64,000 nucleotides of DNA from NCBI RefSeq assembly GCF_011440305.1, contig NZ_JAAOIW010000006.1, positions 348,814 through 412,813 on the forward strand, written 5' to 3'. The DNA is from Paenibacillus agricola (GTDB lineage Bacteria > Bacillota > Bacilli > Paenibacillales > NBRC-103111). A program made the translations under genes and the position numbers. Positions 1 to 8,453 of the stretch are shown here, piece after piece. The notes under the pieces were generated by a model. The model saw only the letters and a program-made list of their open reading frames with translations. It was not told where the DNA came from and did not search any database. Every line of letters begins with the position of its first letter. The first letter of the stretch is position 1.

Positions 1-162
1 TTATTTGAGGAGACGGGAACCGGCTACGGCTTGCGTAATGTGCACCAGCGGCTCGTGCTTTCCTATGGCCAGGATTGTGGTGTGGCGGTTTGGAGCAAGC
101 CGGGGATGGGCACGGCGGTTAAGCTGACTTTACGAAAGGAAAGGCGGGTCTTCCTGGTATAG
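1..162 (+). CDS. C-terminal end of a YesM/LytS-type sensor histidine kinase (partial)
   Basis: The window opens inside this gene; 53 codons and a TAG stop are visible. The stretch GTGYGLRNVHQRL matches the G-box of the HATPase_c domain in LytS/YesM-type kinases, followed by the usual short end with a PGMGTAV motif. Such kinases sit in the membrane and phosphorylate a YesN/AraC-type response regulator, usually to control a neighbouring sugar ABC importer. The importer that follows fits this. The sensor part and the cognate regulator lie outside the window, so the ligand is unknown. Confidence 0.8.
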   Translation, partial: LFEETGTGYGLRNVHQRLVLSYGQDCGVAVWSKPGMGTAVKLTLRKERRVFLV

Positions 163-210
163 ACCAGATCACACATAAGTGAGTAGAATAGTGCACCTAT
201 TCGTAGCTTT

Positions 211-236
211 GCCCCGTTACCGGGGCTTTTATTTTT
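211..236 (+). terminator. Rho-independent terminator after the sensor kinase gene
   Basis: A perfect 6-bp GC stem, GCCCCG-TTAC-CGGGGC, is followed by TTTTATTTTT. It separates the kinase gene from the ABC importer genes. Confidence 0.85.
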
Positions 237-310
237 GTGTATGATAAACGTATAAACAATATGTAAGCGATACCAATAAGCATGGACAGAAGAAAGGAGG
301 GCTACCTTGT

Positions 311-1270
311 ATGGAAAATGTAAATGTGAAAGCACAACAGAAAGTAGAACGCACCCAAGCTAAACGGCGAACCTGGCTAAAGGATTTGCGGCAGGATTAC
401 GATCTGTATTTGCTGCTGTTGCCAGGGCTGTTAGTTTTATTGCTGTTTAAATATACACCAATGTTTGGTGTTGTGATCGCTTTCAAGGATTATAATTTGT
501 TTGATGGCATTTGGGGCAGCCCGTGGGCGGGATTCAAGTATTTCCAGGAGCTTTTTGATAGTCCGAAATTTTATACAGTGCTGGGCAATACGTTACTGAT
601 CAATTTTTATAAGCTATTTTTTCAGTTTCCCTTGCCGATTGTACTTGCCTTGATGATTAATGAGGTACGCCATCTGGCTTTCAAGCGTTTAACACAGACG
701 ATTACGTATTTGCCACATTTCTTGTCATGGGTTATCATCAGCGCGATTTTTATCAATCTGCTTTCACCGCAAACGGGAATTTTAAGAGAAGTATTCGCTT
801 TTCTCGGCCTGCAAAATGTGCTGGTGATCGCTGACGAACGGTTTTTTCGTAGCCTGTTGGTCGTTTCGGCTGCATGGAAGGAGACAGGCTGGTCCTCAAT
901 CATTTACCTGTCGGCGATTGTCTCGATTGACCCACAGCAATACGAAGCAGCCAAGATGGATGGCGCAGGCAAGCTGCGGCAAATCTGGCATGTGACCCTG
1001 CCCGGTATTCGCAGTGTTATCGTATTTATCATTATGCTGCGGATCGGCAATGCTTTATCGAATGATCTGGAGCAGGTGCTTATGTTCTACAGCCCGCTTG
1101 TCTACAATGTGGGGGATGTAATTGGAACCTATGTATACCGTGTTGGACTTGGCGAGATGAAATACAGCTTCACCACGGCTATTGGGCTGTTCCAGTCGCT
1201 AATCGCGATGATCCTGATTATAACGGCTAATGCCGTTAGTAAAAAATTCGGCGAGCGCAGCTTATGGTAA
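311..1270 (+). CDS. Carbohydrate ABC transporter permease, LplB type
   Basis: A 319-residue membrane permease of the binding-protein-dependent sugar transport family. An N-terminal cytoplasmic tail of about 30 residues precedes six predicted membrane segments. The EAA loop that contacts the ATPase is clear near residue 212 (EAAKMDGAG followed by LPG). The length and the FKYTPMFGVVIAFKDY stretch match LplB/YteP permeases of Bacillus and Paenibacillus, which pair with an LplC-type permease and a large lipoprotein and usually import oligosaccharides. The start has AGGAGG 10 bases upstream. No ATPase gene is in the cluster, as is usual for this subfamily, which shares an MsmX-like ATPase. The substrate cannot be told from sequence. 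Confidence 0.92.
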   Translation: MENVNVKAQQKVERTQAKRRTWLKDLRQDYDLYLLLLPGLLVLLLFKYTPMFGVVIAFKDYNLFDGIWGSPWAGFKYFQELFDSPKFYTVLGNTLLINFYKLFFQFPLPIVLALMINEVRHLAFKRLTQTITYLPHFLSWVIISAIFINLLSPQTGILREVFAFLGLQNVLVIADERFFRSLLVVSAAWKETGWSSIIYLSAIVSIDPQQYEAAKMDGAGKLRQIWHVTLPGIRSVIVFIIMLRIGNALSNDLEQVLMFYSPLVYNVGDVIGTYVYRVGLGEMKYSFTTAIGLFQSLIAMILIITANAVSKKFGERSLW

Positions 1271-1288
1271 AGAAAGGGGGAGGGCATC

Positions 1289-2161
1289 ATGCGCTTAAAA
1301 ACAAAAAATGAAATCGCATTCGAGCTATTTAATTACATTATTTTATGTATGATCATTTTGCTGTGCTTAATTCCTGTGCTGAACATTGTTGCCAAATCCT
1401 TCAGCCAAGAGGGGGCCGTCATAGCGGGAGATGTATTCATATGGCCGATTGGCTTCCACTTGGATGCGTATAGAGTAGTACTGGGGAGCCAGAAGTTTTT
1501 AAGCTCATTTGGGAATTCGGTCTTTATAACCGTAGTCGGCACGATTATTAATGTTACACTTACCGTATTTACCGGCTATGCGCTGTCACGCGGCAGGCTT
1601 AGAGGGCAAAAAGCGATTATGATGCTGTATGTGTTTACGATGCTGTTTGGAGCGGGGTTAATTCCAACCTATCTCGTTATTAAAAGCTTAGGGCTACTCG
1701 ACACATTATGGGCTTTGATTATTCCGACGCTCGTAAGCCCTTTCAATATGATTATTGTCCGGCTGTATTTCTACAGTATCCCGGACAGTTTAGAGGAATC
1801 CGGCAAGATGGATGGCGCAGGCAATCTGCGAATCCTGTTCTCGATTATGATCCCACTGGCCATGCCGGTTATCGCGACGATTGGGCTGTTCTGTGCGGTT
1901 GAATATTGGAATAGCTATTTTGACGCTTTGATGTATATCAACAATTATAAGCTGCTGCCGTTGCAGGTGTTTCTCAGAGAAATGATTCTCAGCGCGTCGG
2001 ATGCAAGCAATAATGTGGATGTACTTGCACAGGTACATGTCTCGCTGGAATCGATTCGTGGTGCTACCGTAGTAGCGGCAACATTGCCGATTGTTATCGT
2101 ATACCCGTTCCTGCAAAGATATTTTGTGAAAGGGATTGCGCTTGGAGCTGTAAAGGGTTAA
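1289..2161 (+). CDS. Carbohydrate ABC transporter permease, LplC/YtcP type
   Basis: A 290-residue second permease of the same importer, 18 bp after the first. It has six predicted membrane segments and an EAA-type loop near residue 170 (EESGKMDGAG). The end, YFVKGIALGAVKG, is typical of the LplC/YtcP subfamily. It should form a heterodimer with the upstream permease. A GGGGGAGGG ribosome binding site precedes the ATG. It is followed by a 128-bp gap and the binding-protein gene, so the three genes are probably one operon. Confidence 0.92.
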   Translation: MRLKTKNEIAFELFNYIILCMIILLCLIPVLNIVAKSFSQEGAVIAGDVFIWPIGFHLDAYRVVLGSQKFLSSFGNSVFITVVGTIINVTLTVFTGYALSRGRLRGQKAIMMLYVFTMLFGAGLIPTYLVIKSLGLLDTLWALIIPTLVSPFNMIIVRLYFYSIPDSLEESGKMDGAGNLRILFSIMIPLAMPVIATIGLFCAVEYWNSYFDALMYINNYKLLPLQVFLREMILSASDASNNVDVLAQVHVSLESIRGATVVAATLPIVIVYPFLQRYFVKGIALGAVKG

Positions 2162-2289
2162 ATGTTACATGAAGAAGGCTAAACTCGCAACAATGGCCGA
2201 AGGGTTGAACCCGAAGTACGGTGAATAGCAGCCATTCTGCTGAGCATCGCTGTGCTTCGTAAACTAATAAATATAAGGGGATGAACAAA

Positions 2290-3822
2290 ATGAAAGCGGT
2301 CACGAAAAAATCAAACATCAAAAAAAGCGTAAGTATTTTGCTGCCTACTGTATTTCTAGGTCTGTCACTTGCAGGCTGCGGGGGAGCGACAAGCACACCA
2401 CAAGCAAGCACGAGCCCAAGCGGGCAGCCAGCAGCAGGAGGAGCCAAGCCAACCATCAAGCTGCTAGTTCCCAACAATGTAGAGGAATTTCCAAGCGGCT
2501 CCGATGTTAATAACAATGAAATCGTCAATGCGATCCGCGAAAAAACTGGCTACAACACGCAATGGGAGCTGCTGCCCAAGGATGCTGAAGCGGCAAGGCA
2601 AAAGCTGAACGTGCTCATGGCATCCGGAGACACACCGGATATTATCGTCATCGGCGACAAGCCGACCTTCGGGAGCTTCCTGCAGCAAGGACTGCTAACT
2701 CCATTGGATCCGCTTCTGGACGAGGTTGGTCCCAACATCAAAGGATCCTTAACACCCGAGCAGTGGAAATCCGCGTCCTATGACGGCAAAATTTATGCAA
2801 TCCGTACGGTAACCTTTAATACACCGACAAAGGGGCTTATGGCTAGGAAGGATTGGCTGGATGCTGCTGGAATTAAGGAACCGAAAACACTGGATGAATT
2901 TTATGCGGCTTTAAAAGCTTTGAAAGAGAAAAAGCCGGATGCGGTACCATTTGGCGGTGCCTTGGCGCAGGGTGGTGGCGACCTTACTTCGCTTGAGGCG
3001 ATTGCAGGCGCTTTCGGACAGGCTGTCGATTACTCGGCCACAGATGGTAAGGTTGTTTATAACCCGGTTACTGATGATGCTAAAGAGTTTTTGACTTTTG
3101 CTAACAAGCTTTACAGTGAAGGCTTGCTGGATAAGGAATCATTGGTCAACAAAAATGACAATCTAAAGGAAAAGCTCGTCAGTGGCAAAGCGGCAATGTC
3201 CACCATTGGCTGGCCGGATGCCAAGACAATTGACGATGCGTTGAAAAGCAAAGAGCCCAATTCCAAGCTCGTGTACATTGACCCACCAACAGGTAAAAAT
3301 GGGATGTCCGGTGTAGCTAAGGCGACCTCGACAACTAAATATTTTGTGATTCCTAAATTCAGCAAAAACGCCAAGGAAGCTATCAAATTCCTAAATAAAA
3401 TATCCGAGAAGGAAATTATCGACTATATTTCATTTGGTGAGGAAGGCAAGCATTATAACAAGAAGGATGGCCAGTTTATCGCTACTAAGGAAGCGGAAAG
3501 CATTCGGTACCGTGTGTACTACAACCTATTTGATACTGTAGAGCTAGGTACACAACGGATGCAGCAAAAAGGCTTTGCTCCTTATTTCGAGCCAACCATT
3601 AAATATTCGAAGTACGAAAATGTACTGGATATGGTGCCTCCGATTGAAGCGGTCGACAAGAAAACCAAAGAGCTACTTGATCTGAAAAAGGAATACTATT
3701 TGAAAATCATTTCCGGTGCGCTGCCGTTAACGGCATTCGACGAGTATGTATCCAAGTGGAAAAAAGCGGGAGGGGAAGAAGTACTGAAGGCTTTGAATGA
3801 CGCTTATAATGTGAAGAAGTAG
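2290..3822 (+). CDS. Extracellular sugar-binding lipoprotein of the ABC importer
   Basis: A solute-binding protein of 510 residues, the size of LplA-type lipoproteins. The N-terminus has lysines, a hydrophobic stretch and a lipobox LAGC with Cys30 as the lipidated residue, followed by a Ser/Thr/Pro/Gly-rich linker. An in-frame ATG at 2281 directly abuts the AAGGGG ribosome binding site, so the ATG at 2290, 9 bases after it, is chosen. The body (for example NNEIVNAIREKTGYN and LLTPLDPLLDEVGPNIK) matches family-1 binding proteins for oligosaccharides. It delivers the sugar to the two permeases upstream. The ligand is unknown. Confidence 0.9.
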   Translation: MKAVTKKSNIKKSVSILLPTVFLGLSLAGCGGATSTPQASTSPSGQPAAGGAKPTIKLLVPNNVEEFPSGSDVNNNEIVNAIREKTGYNTQWELLPKDAEAARQKLNVLMASGDTPDIIVIGDKPTFGSFLQQGLLTPLDPLLDEVGPNIKGSLTPEQWKSASYDGKIYAIRTVTFNTPTKGLMARKDWLDAAGIKEPKTLDEFYAALKALKEKKPDAVPFGGALAQGGGDLTSLEAIAGAFGQAVDYSATDGKVVYNPVTDDAKEFLTFANKLYSEGLLDKESLVNKNDNLKEKLVSGKAAMSTIGWPDAKTIDDALKSKEPNSKLVYIDPPTGKNGMSGVAKATSTTKYFVIPKFSKNAKEAIKFLNKISEKEIIDYISFGEEGKHYNKKDGQFIATKEAESIRYRVYYNLFDTVELGTQRMQQKGFAPYFEPTIKYSKYENVLDMVPPIEAVDKKTKELLDLKKEYYLKIISGALPLTAFDEYVSKWKKAGGEEVLKALNDAYNVKK

Positions 3823-3873
3823 TGGATCAGCAGTAAACGATTAAAAACACCTCCTCAACAGTTTACGCCAATC

Positions 3874-3916
3874 ACGGAAGGAACTGATCTGTAAGTGGTC
3901 AGATCTTCCGTTGTTT
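3874..3916 (+). terminator. Possible terminator after the binding-protein gene
   Basis: ACGGAA (3874-3879) can pair with TTCCGT (3906-3911), and GATCTG (3886-3891) with CAGATC (3900-3905), leaving a 6-base bulge on one side. TGTTT follows. The stem is imperfect and the T-run short, so this is tentative. Confidence 0.4.
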
Positions 3917-3979
3917 GGCATTATGCTGAGTCACCCTATGGAGTAAAGCAATAGAAATCAGATCCCGTTTTGCTTAAAT

Positions 3980-4753
3980 TTAAATACGATGCTTGCGCCG
4001 GAATTCCGAAGGGTTGATGCCCATTTTTTTTGTAAACAGCCGGCTAAAGTAAAAGCCGTTCTGGTAGCCGCATTGCACAGCGATATCATCAAGCGTGTGC
4101 AGGGATTCCAGCAGTAGCCTGCGCGCTTTTTGTAGCCTGATCTGTGTTGCATATTCAACGGGAGTCGAGGAGAAGGTGGACTGAAAGCGACGTGTTAACT
4201 GCGAAGCGCTAAGTCCAATGCTTTGCGAAAGCTGCTGCATCGACAATTCAGTCTCACAGGCGTGCTGCTGAATATAAGCGGCCGCTTCGTGCATTAAAGG
4301 GTCAGCGGTGCGCTGCTGCAGCTGCGACGAAACCCTCCCCTCTCTGGCTGTTAGAAAAAGAAGGTCGCTTATCAGATGCGCTTCAGCTTCAGCTCTGGCT
4401 GCTGGTGCCTCATCGCGCAATTCCTTCAGGAATTGGAACGTCGAGGAGAGCCGTTCCAGATCATGTATTTTTACCTTGCCTGCAGGCCAGGAACCGTACA
4501 CTTCAAATTCAATAAAATGAAAGGCGGTTGGCTCCAGCATATACCTGCGCAGCGTTTGACCAGCTGGACAAAAGACGAGGTCGCCCAGAATGGCCTCTTG
4601 AGTAGGCGGGCTGCCATCTAGCGAGTAAAGAAAACGGCCTGAATGTGCTGCCAATATCACCCAATGCTGATAAGTATCCTCGGCGAGCATAAACTCCTTC
4701 AGGCTGTGGCTGTAATGATAACGCCTAACTCTAAGATTTCCAAAGCTTTTCAT
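3980..4753 (-). CDS. AraC-family transcription regulator (cupin sensor plus HTH)
   Basis: A 257-residue regulator. The N-terminal part (about 1-140) looks like an AraC-type cupin ligand domain (GDLVFCPAG, then AFHFIEFEV). The last 100 residues are a double helix-turn-helix with the family ending IAVQCGYQNGFYFSRLFTKKMG. Longer in-frame starts up to 4849 have no ribosome binding site; the ATG at 4753 is preceded by GGTGA and gives the normal family length. It is divergent from the dioxygenase gene at 4898, its likely target. It is a paralogue of the regulator at 14015-14848 (compare CGYENGFYLSRMFSKKKG). The ligand is unknown. Confidence 0.88.
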   Translation of the reverse strand: MKSFGNLRVRRYHYSHSLKEFMLAEDTYQHWVILAAHSGRFLYSLDGSPPTQEAILGDLVFCPAGQTLRRYMLEPTAFHFIEFEVYGSWPAGKVKIHDLERLSSTFQFLKELRDEAPAARAEAEAHLISDLLFLTAREGRVSSQLQQRTADPLMHEAAAYIQQHACETELSMQQLSQSIGLSASQLTRRFQSTFSSTPVEYATQIRLQKARRLLLESLHTLDDIAVQCGYQNGFYFSRLFTKKMGINPSEFRRKHRI

Positions 4754-4897
4754 GAAAATCACCACATTTCTGCAAAAAAGTATATAAATTATAGTAAACC
4801 AATGCATGTAAAAAGTAAATAATTGCTTGTATGATTGAGTTGTGAGCAAGAATAATTATAACCACTACATGCTTAAAAAGTGAAAGGGGAACTTCAA

Positions 4898-5665
4898 ATG
4901 AAACGTTTAAATTTTCTTACCTATGAGCAATTACAAAGCTATAAGGACACAGGCTATTTGGTACTGCGGGATGTGTTTACACCTAGCGAGGCAACATTGA
5001 TGCAGGTTGAATGCGACCGCCTAATGACTTTGGAGGACTACACCGATCCCAAAAATATTCGTGCAGGCCATAAAAAATATGCGAACGGTGACATTAAGCT
5101 GGAAAGAATGGATCCATGTCACGACATCTCATCCGTATTTGATAAGCTTGTCAACGATGAACGGATCTTAGCTCCCTTGCGTGACCTATACTTGGATGAG
5201 CCGTTATTGTTTAAAGATAAGCTCATTTTTAAGCTTCCGGGAGCCAATGGATATTCCATGCATCAGGATGGTTCATGGTGGCAGGGATTTCCAATTGAGG
5301 GCTTAATCTCTGTGATGATTGCTATTGATGGAGCGAGCAAGGAAAATGGCGGCTTGGAGCTGTTTCCCGGGTATCATCAGAAGCTGCTTTCGACAGAGGG
5401 TGAATTACGTAATATGAACGAAGAGGAAATTGCTGGAGTGGATCCAAGATCAGGTGAAATTGTGGAGACACGACCCGGCGATATTATTATTTTTCATTCC
5501 TTCACCCCGCATCAAAGTGGCGTGAATTTGTCAGAGAAAAGCCGCAAGCAAATGTATCTAACCTATTCACCTGCCAAAAACGGCCAGCTTTACAAGGCGC
5601 ATTACCAGCATTACCAGCGTTATAACCTAAAGGGCAAAGATCCTGCAGAGTATTATTTCTACTAA
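4898..5665 (+). CDS. Phytanoyl-CoA dioxygenase (PhyH) family protein
   Basis: A 255-residue Fe(II)/2-oxoglutarate-dependent dioxygenase of the PhyH family. The metal-binding HxD is at residues 122-124 (MHQDGSWW) and the distal His near 205 (PHQSGVN), followed by SRKQ with the Arg that usually binds 2-oxoglutarate. Family members hydroxylate or oxidise small organic molecules using O2. Bacterial members next to sugar importers have varied, mostly unknown substrates. An upstream GTG at 4880 is possible, but the ATG at 4898 has AAAGGGGA 7 bases before it. The neighbours suggest a catabolic role controlled by the divergent AraC regulator. Confidence 0.85.
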   Translation: MKRLNFLTYEQLQSYKDTGYLVLRDVFTPSEATLMQVECDRLMTLEDYTDPKNIRAGHKKYANGDIKLERMDPCHDISSVFDKLVNDERILAPLRDLYLDEPLLFKDKLIFKLPGANGYSMHQDGSWWQGFPIEGLISVMIAIDGASKENGGLELFPGYHQKLLSTEGELRNMNEEEIAGVDPRSGEIVETRPGDIIIFHSFTPHQSGVNLSEKSRKQMYLTYSPAKNGQLYKAHYQHYQRYNLKGKDPAEYYFY

Positions 5666-5701
5666 GTAAGAAACTTAACGCTAAGAAACCTAGATGGTAT
5701 T

Positions 5702-5747
5702 ATGAGGCTGTCCCAAAAGGGCAAATACGGATGAGCCTGTCCCAAAT
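5702..5747. repeat. Short near-duplicate resembling an insertion-sequence end
   Basis: GAGGCTGTCCCAAA (about 5704) recurs 29 bp later as GAGCCTGTCCCAAA. The GGCTGTCCCAAA string resembles terminal sequences of some Firmicute insertion sequences, but no transposase remains nearby. It may be a scar, or chance. Confidence 0.3.
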
Positions 5748-5754
5748 TGCAAGC

Positions 5755-5803
5755 AAAAGAACCTCCTTATCCACGATTTAAGTGGAGTGGAGGTTCTTTT
5801 TGC
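5755..5803. terminator. Bidirectional terminator between PhyH and SDR genes
   Basis: AAAAGAACCTCC (5755-5766) pairs perfectly with GGAGGTTCTTTT (5789-5800), with an inner CCAC/GTGG pairing. T-rich flanks on both strands let it serve the two convergent genes. Confidence 0.9.
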
Positions 5804-5848
5804 ACCGAATTCATTTCAAAGTAGAGTTTGTTACATAATCATCCTACA

Positions 5849-6616
5849 TCACCAAGGCAAAGCCTCGCCCATATGGAAAAAGCCGCCGGTCGGCCCGTCG
5901 TCTGGAAGCGTTGCAAGGAGAATACTCGTCAGGCTTCCGTCCTCAATTCCAAGCGGCGCCAACTTACCGCCCAGCTCGCTCTGCACCCAGCCCGGATGTG
6001 CGGAATTGACTTTGATGGTTGTATCCCTTAATTCATGCGCTAAGTGAACCGTAAACGCATTAAGCGCCGTTTTGGTTGCATTGTAGGCAAACGCTTTGAG
6101 CGAATAGATGGGTGAAGCAGGATTGGCATGGAGAGTTAGTGACCCCAATACACTGGAAAGATTAACGATTCTGCCTGATGCAGATTTATGGATTAATGGC
6201 AGTAATGCCTGTGTCAGCCGAACCTGGGCAAAGAAGTTGATATCAAACGTCTCCCGGAGCTGTTCCATAGGAAGCTTGCTTGTCTCGTTCTCCCCGATAT
6301 CCGACGCGCTTGGAGCCTCTACCATAATGCCGGCATTATTGACCAGGATATCTAATTTTCCGTGACGATTAGCAATATAGTCATAAGCGGTCTGGTCGTC
6401 TTCCGGCCGTTTTAAATCGTTAAGCAGAAATTCGGCGGCTAGCCCTTCGACTCGCAGTGACTCGGCGGCGGCTTCACCTTTTTCAGTGTCTCGTGCTCCG
6501 ATAATGACCGTTGCCCCAAGCTTGGCAAGCCCCCGTGCCGTCTCCAGGCCGATTGCCCGGTTGGCTCCGGTTATAAATGCTACCTTGCCTTGTAAATTCG
6601 TCTTTTGGTTCTCCAT
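5849..6616 (-). CDS. Short-chain dehydrogenase/reductase (SDR) family oxidoreductase
   Basis: A classical NAD(P)-dependent SDR of 255 residues. The cofactor motif is TGANRAIG at 16-23, where the usual third Gly (TGxxxGxG) is Ala. The NNAG motif is near 92, a catalytic Ser lies in VNLSS, and YNATK carries the catalytic Tyr and Lys. An AAAGGAGG ribosome binding site precedes the ATG. It lies downstream of the TetR gene on the same strand. Both genes carry the same 16-bp operator-like sequence upstream, so the SDR is probably repressed by that TetR protein. The substrate is unknown; related SDR/TetR pairs often respond to electrophiles or lipophilic compounds. Confidence 0.9.
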   Translation of the reverse strand: MENQKTNLQGKVAFITGANRAIGLETARGLAKLGATVIIGARDTEKGEAAAESLRVEGLAAEFLLNDLKRPEDDQTAYDYIANRHGKLDILVNNAGIMVEAPSASDIGENETSKLPMEQLRETFDINFFAQVRLTQALLPLIHKSASGRIVNLSSVLGSLTLHANPASPIYSLKAFAYNATKTALNAFTVHLAHELRDTTIKVNSAHPGWVQSELGGKLAPLGIEDGSLTSILLATLPDDGPTGGFFHMGEALPW

Positions 6617-6669
6617 GTTTAATTGCCTCCTTTTATGATTGAAAATACAAGGGTTGATCTACTCCTTCT

Positions 6670-6685
6670 ATTGAGAACGATCGGT
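6670..6685. promoter_or_regulatory. Operator-like site upstream of the SDR gene
   Basis: ATTGAGAACGATCGGT is identical to the site at 7316-7331. The core AACGATCGGT is nearly palindromic (ACCGATCGTT on the other strand), as for TetR-family operators. Confidence 0.65.
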
Positions 6686-6704
6686 GCAGAAAAGATAAAA
6701 AAAT

Positions 6705-7280
6705 TTAGTCCAGCATAGCGAGCGCACCGTCTATGATTGCTCGCAGCTGGACGTGGTCCGTCGCAACCCTAGCCTGAACACGCAAACCGACCCAAGCATT
6801 GGCCAGTGTTAGAGCCAGCCTGCGGGCATCGTGCCGGGCTTCGATTTCTCCAGACTGTTGCCCATACTGCACAAGCTCCAACAGCAGCTGTTCTGAGTTT
6901 GAGAAAGTTCTTTTCACACGGGAAGCTGTTTCGGGGTCACGAAGAGCTAGCTCTGTCGCAGAATTCACGATCATGCAGCCTTTCGGGCGGGAACCGTCGT
7001 CGATCAGTGAGTATTCGAATAATCCACGAATAGCCTGCTTAGCAGAAGGCTCTGCCTTTGACTTCCTGATAAGCGGTTCGCCAATCGTATCCGCATAACG
7101 ATCCAATGCCTTCAGAAAGAGAGAATGCTTGTCACCGAACGTATCATACAGGCTTCGCTTGTGAACGCCCATCCCTTCGACAAGATCCTGCATGGATGTA
7201 TGCTCGTAGCCTTGCTCCCAAAACAGCCTCATGGCCTTGCCCAAGACCTCATCTGTGTCGAATTGTTTGCTTCTGGCCAT
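6705..7280 (-). CDS. TetR/AcrR-family transcriptional repressor
   Basis: A 191-residue regulator. Residues about 8-55 form the TetR helix-turn-helix (AMRLFWEQGYEHTSMQDLVEGMGV, shown here only to fix the domain), followed by the conserved SLYDTFGDKHSLF. The C-terminal part resembles the TetR_C ligand domain of the YxaF/LmrA group. AAGGGGGTG precedes the ATG. Its own promoter region and that of the downstream SDR gene hold the same 16-bp sequence, so it probably represses both. The inducer is unknown. Confidence 0.9.
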   Translation of the reverse strand: MARSKQFDTDEVLGKAMRLFWEQGYEHTSMQDLVEGMGVHKRSLYDTFGDKHSLFLKALDRYADTIGEPLIRKSKAEPSAKQAIRGLFEYSLIDDGSRPKGCMIVNSATELALRDPETASRVKRTFSNSEQLLLELVQYGQQSGEIEARHDARRLALTLANAWVGLRVQARVATDHVQLRAIIDGALAMLD

Positions 7281-7315
7281 GCCTGCACCCCCTTGTTATG
7301 AGATAACAATATCAT

Positions 7316-7331
7316 ATTGAGAACGATCGGT
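7316..7331. promoter_or_regulatory. Operator-like site upstream of the TetR gene
   Basis: Second exact copy of ATTGAGAACGATCGGT, 36 bp before the TetR start codon, in the same orientation as the copy at 6670-6685. It suggests autoregulation. Confidence 0.65.
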
Positions 7332-7491
7332 AAAGATAAAATTTTGCAGGGATGCCTCATGATTATGGGACAGCCGCTTTTTACATGACATCAATTAAAT
7401 CTTTATCTTACAAATAACTACAAAATAAATGTATCCAATTTTTTCTTGATTTGTTACAATGATGAGGAAAAATTAATCTGGGGGCGCTAGT

Positions 7492-7788
7492 GTGAGTAAT
7501 TCTAAAGTATTGAAATGGGTGACAGGAGGACTTGAACTGTTTTTGGCAATTCCTGTTTTAGGCGGTTTCGTTGTATTGGGGACCTCGTACCTGGCTTTAG
7601 TAGTTATGTTTGCTTTACATATAATAACTTTAGTCCTTTCCTCCCAGAATAAAGAGCCTATATATGGATCTGTTGTAGGCATTGTAACTTCCTTACTAGC
7701 TTGGATTCCATTTGTAGGCTGGATTTTACATTTAACCTCGGGAGTCCTACTCATGGCGACGGCTGCTCAAAAACCGAAGGAATATTAA
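7492..7788 (+). CDS. Small membrane protein of unknown function
   Basis: 98 residues starting at GTG, with a GGGGG ribosome binding site about 7 bases before. Three hydrophobic segments are visible (about 12-28, 30-48 and 58-90), with a short polar end QKPKEY. I do not recognise the family. It converges on the TM2-domain gene at 7894 and shares a bidirectional terminator with it. Length, start signals and the terminator support a real gene. Confidence 0.65.
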   Translation: MSNSKVLKWVTGGLELFLAIPVLGGFVVLGTSYLALVVMFALHIITLVLSSQNKEPIYGSVVGIVTSLLAWIPFVGWILHLTSGVLLMATAAQKPKEY

Positions 7789-7813
7789 TCTTGACCCCTT
7801 TTATTCAACAAAT

Positions 7814-7861
7814 AAAAGCACCGGTTCAAATCGTAATTTTACGATTTGAACCGGTGCTTTT
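7814..7861. terminator. Perfect 23-bp bidirectional terminator hairpin
   Basis: Bases 7814-7836 (AAAAGCACCGGTTCAA and on) pair without mismatch with 7839-7861, leaving a minimal loop. A-runs and T-runs on both sides make it work in both directions for the convergent small genes. Confidence 0.92.
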
Positions 7862-7893
7862 GAATTCAGGATATCCATTTATTTAATTACAGC

Positions 7894-8100
7894 CTAAGCT
7901 GTTACATATTTATTTTGGAACTCTTGTTCGGTTTTAGTCAAATAAAGAACGCCTTCGATTATACCAATGATTGAAGGGATTATTGCCCAGCAGAATACGA
8001 GGTATAAAATACCCATTCCAGGTTTACCTAAGTAAAACTTGTGAGCACCAATTCCGCCCAATAAAATAGCGAGAATACCTGCAGTAACTTTTGATTTCAT
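7894..8100 (-). CDS. TM2 domain-containing small membrane protein
   Basis: 68 residues with the TM2 signature: a first membrane segment, then GAHKFYLGKPGMGILYL, a second segment and a short charged tail. The family is widespread and its molecular role is not established. An earlier in-frame ATG at 8121 exists, but AAGGGAG lies 8 bases before the ATG at 8100, which is chosen. The region upstream holds a striking 13-bp inverted repeat. Confidence 0.88.
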   Translation of the reverse strand: MKSKVTAGILAILLGGIGAHKFYLGKPGMGILYLVFCWAIIPSIIGIIEGVLYLTKTEQEFQNKYVTA

Positions 8101-8174
8101 CGTTATCGCTCCCTTAATCATGTTCTTGCTCTTGCAAGTTAATTCATATATTAATGCAATAATGCCGACTATAC

Positions 8175-8260
8175 ATGTAACTAAAGTTATAGTGCTACAT
8201 TATATCGACAAAAAATTTAATTTTATTACTATTTAGTGATAAATATGACTTTAGTTACAT
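8175..8260. repeat. 13-bp inverted repeat in the AT-rich region upstream of the TM2 gene
   Basis: ATGTAACTAAAGT (8175-8187) recurs as its exact reverse complement ACTTTAGTTACAT (8248-8260). Each arm is itself a near-palindrome around TAACT/AGTTA. The 8101-8453 stretch otherwise shows only AT-rich sequence with no gene. The arms could be paired operators of an unknown regulator. Confidence 0.55.
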
Positions 8261-8453
8261 ACTTTTTAAGTGAATTTGAAATATAATAGGTTCTTTTTTG
8301 TGAAAAATATAAAATTTTTAGTAATAATCTGTAAATTAAGGGAGTAACTCTTATATCTGATTGAAGCTTGAGGAAAGACTGCGGTTTTTTGGCGTAATAG
8401 CTATATAGGAAAAGGGAGGATGGAAACTCAAATCAAAGGTTAGGGGATCAATC

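Noticed and set aside
5787..6365. Plus-strand open frames over the SDR gene
   Set aside because: They are antisense to a clear SDR with all motifs and have no start signals.
7818..7836. GGTTCAAATC string as a tRNA T-arm
   Set aside because: It is part of a perfect terminator hairpin and no cloverleaf can be built around it.
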